Source: a bacterium (lineage in GTDB: Bacteria > SM23-31 > JAUVVT01). Taken from it: a DNA stretch of 5,126 nt. The notes beneath the pieces were generated by a model. The model ran no database searches. It saw only the letters and a list, made by a program, of their open reading frames with translations, and was not told the origin of the DNA. Position numbers and translations under genes: made by a program. The stretch lies in the NCBI GenBank assembly GCA_030604505.1, contig JAUVVT010000190.1, positions 1 through 5,126 of the forward strand. Direction: 5' to 3'. Shown here one piece after another: positions 4,180 through 5,126 of the stretch (position 1 is the stretch's first letter; each line of letters begins with the position of its first letter).

Positions 4180-5126
4180 ATGAAAGACATTCATAGGCGG
4201 GAGTTTCTGAATCTATTGACTTCAGGTGCTGCTATTGGTATGTTGTCTGGATTTGCATCGGGATGTTCTAAACAGCCCAAAAAAACTGGTGGAAACAGAA
4301 AACCTAACATACTGTTTCTGTTTACCGATGATCAGAGGTTTGACACAATTCATGCTTTAGGTAATAAAGACATTATAACTCCTAATATGGACTCCCTTGT
4401 ACAAAATGGAGTGTCTTTTACTCGCGCTCATATTATGGGTTCTACGGTTGGGGCGGTATGTGCACCCAGCAGGGCTATGCTTTTGACCGGACGAATCCTT
4501 TTTCACGTACCTGTCGGTATCATTCAGCCTTCTCGTGTTCCTGAATCGGAGCGTTTTAAATGTCCGTATGTTACATTTCCTGAATTATTTAGAAATGAGG
4601 ATTATATAACTTTCGGAACAGGCAAATGGCATAATGGTTCTCCCTTATTTGCAAAAGGATTTACCACTGGTGCCAATATATTCTATGGGGGAATGTCAAA
4701 CCATCTAAAAGTGCCGGTTCATGATTTTGACCCAACTGGTGAGTATCCGAAGAAAAAGAGATATATAAGAGAAAAATTTTCCAGTGAGCTATTTAGTGAT
4801 GCTGCTGTGGAGTTTATTCATGAATATAACGATGATAATCCATTCCTTATGTATATATCTTATACTGCACCACACGATCCGCGGATGGCACCGCAAAAAT
4901 ACAAAGATATGTATAATCCTAATGAAATTGATTTGCCCAAGAATTTTATGCCTGAACATCCGTTTGATAATGGCGAATTGAAAATACGTGATGAGAAGCT
5001 GGCGCCCTTTCCAAGAACTCCTGATATAGTGCGGGAACATATTGCGGGTTATTATGCAATGATTACGCATCTTGATGAACAAATCGGTCGTGTGCTGAAA
5101 GCTCTGGAAGAAAGTGGACATGCGGA
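4180..5126 (+). CDS. Secreted or lipid-anchored type I sulfatase (partial, 3' end missing)
   Basis: The reading frame stays open to the window edge, giving 315 residues of a family usually 450-550 long. Residues 43-51 (PNILFLFTDD plus Q52) carry the metal-binding pair D50/D51. CAPSR at 94-98, followed by TGR at 103-105, is the sulfatase signature C-x-P-S-R-x4-T-G-R; C94 (codon 4459-4461) is the residue converted to formylglycine, the catalytic nucleophile. GKWH (148-151) and APHDP (230-234) supply further active-site residues. The window stops just before the expected second metal motif (DNG/DHG). The N-terminus has HRREFLNLL (5-13), a twin-arginine signal, a hydrophobic stretch (12-28) and ASGC with C29 as probable lipidated cysteine. 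The enzyme should hydrolyse a sulfate ester outside the cytoplasm, perhaps on a polysaccharide; the substrate cannot be told. AGGAGG (4167-4172) lies 7 bases before the ATG. No formylglycine-generating enzyme is seen nearby. Confidence 0.93.
   Translation, partial: MKDIHRREFLNLLTSGAAIGMLSGFASGCSKQPKKTGGNRKPNILFLFTDDQRFDTIHALGNKDIITPNMDSLVQNGVSFTRAHIMGSTVGAVCAPSRAMLLTGRILFHVPVGIIQPSRVPESERFKCPYVTFPELFRNEDYITFGTGKWHNGSPLFAKGFTTGANIFYGGMSNHLKVPVHDFDPTGEYPKKKRYIREKFSSELFSDAAVEFIHEYNDDNPFLMYISYTAPHDPRMAPQKYKDMYNPNEIDLPKNFMPEHPFDNGELKIRDEKLAPFPRTPDIVREHIAGYYAMITHLDEQIGRVLKALEESGHA

Noticed and set aside
4784..5121. Open frames on both strands (4784-4981 plus, 4789-5121 minus)
   Set aside because: Both lie inside the sulfatase gene, whose frame from 4180 has the CAPSR signature, signal peptide and a strong ribosome binding site.

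Overview
The window is AT-rich bacterial DNA. All convincing genes lie on the + strand, with short intergenic gaps and mostly recognisable Shine-Dalgarno sequences. It holds a compact sulfur amino acid cluster (348-3837) followed, after a 342-base non-coding gap, by the first 315 codons of a sulfatase that runs off the right edge. The Tat-type, lipobox-bearing sulfatase implies a cell with an export system for folded, lipid-anchored proteins, as seen in Planctomycetota, Kiritimatiellota/Verrucomicrobiota relatives, Bacteroidota and several uncultured anaerobic phyla. The first promoter has ordinary sigma-70 spacing, which argues mildly against Bacteroidota. I cannot assign a phylum from this window alone.

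Layout. Bases 1-58 may be the tail of an upstream gene. Bases 59-230 are non-coding and contain a degenerate repeat built on an ATCTGTGTC unit. A strong promoter (231-259) overlaps a tandem 9-mer that looks like an operator (271-288). Then follow: an Rrf2-family regulator (348-791), cysteine synthase cysK (862-1794), serine O-acetyltransferase cysE (1879-2574), and a trans-sulfuration enzyme whose signature segments match plant cystathionine gamma-synthase (2656-3837). Gaps of 70, 84 and 81 bases, the shared strand and the absence of any clear terminator fit one operon.

How they work together. CysE makes O-acetylserine from serine and acetyl-CoA. CysK replaces the acetate with sulfide to give cysteine. 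The cystathionine gamma-synthase joins cysteine to an activated homoserine on the way to methionine. The Rrf2 regulator probably senses sulfur or Fe-S status and controls its own promoter.

The most interesting observation is the protein C-termini. CysK partners known from other bacteria and plants insert a C-terminal isoleucine into the CysK active site. Here the regulator ends in ...TYNI, while CysE ends in a charged coiled coil ...KNNK. This predicts that the regulator, rather than CysE, is the CysK partner, as in the CymR-CysK system of Bacillus. Unlike CymR, however, this regulator also carries the three-cysteine pattern of Fe-S Rrf2 proteins such as IscR. It may therefore combine two sensing modes.
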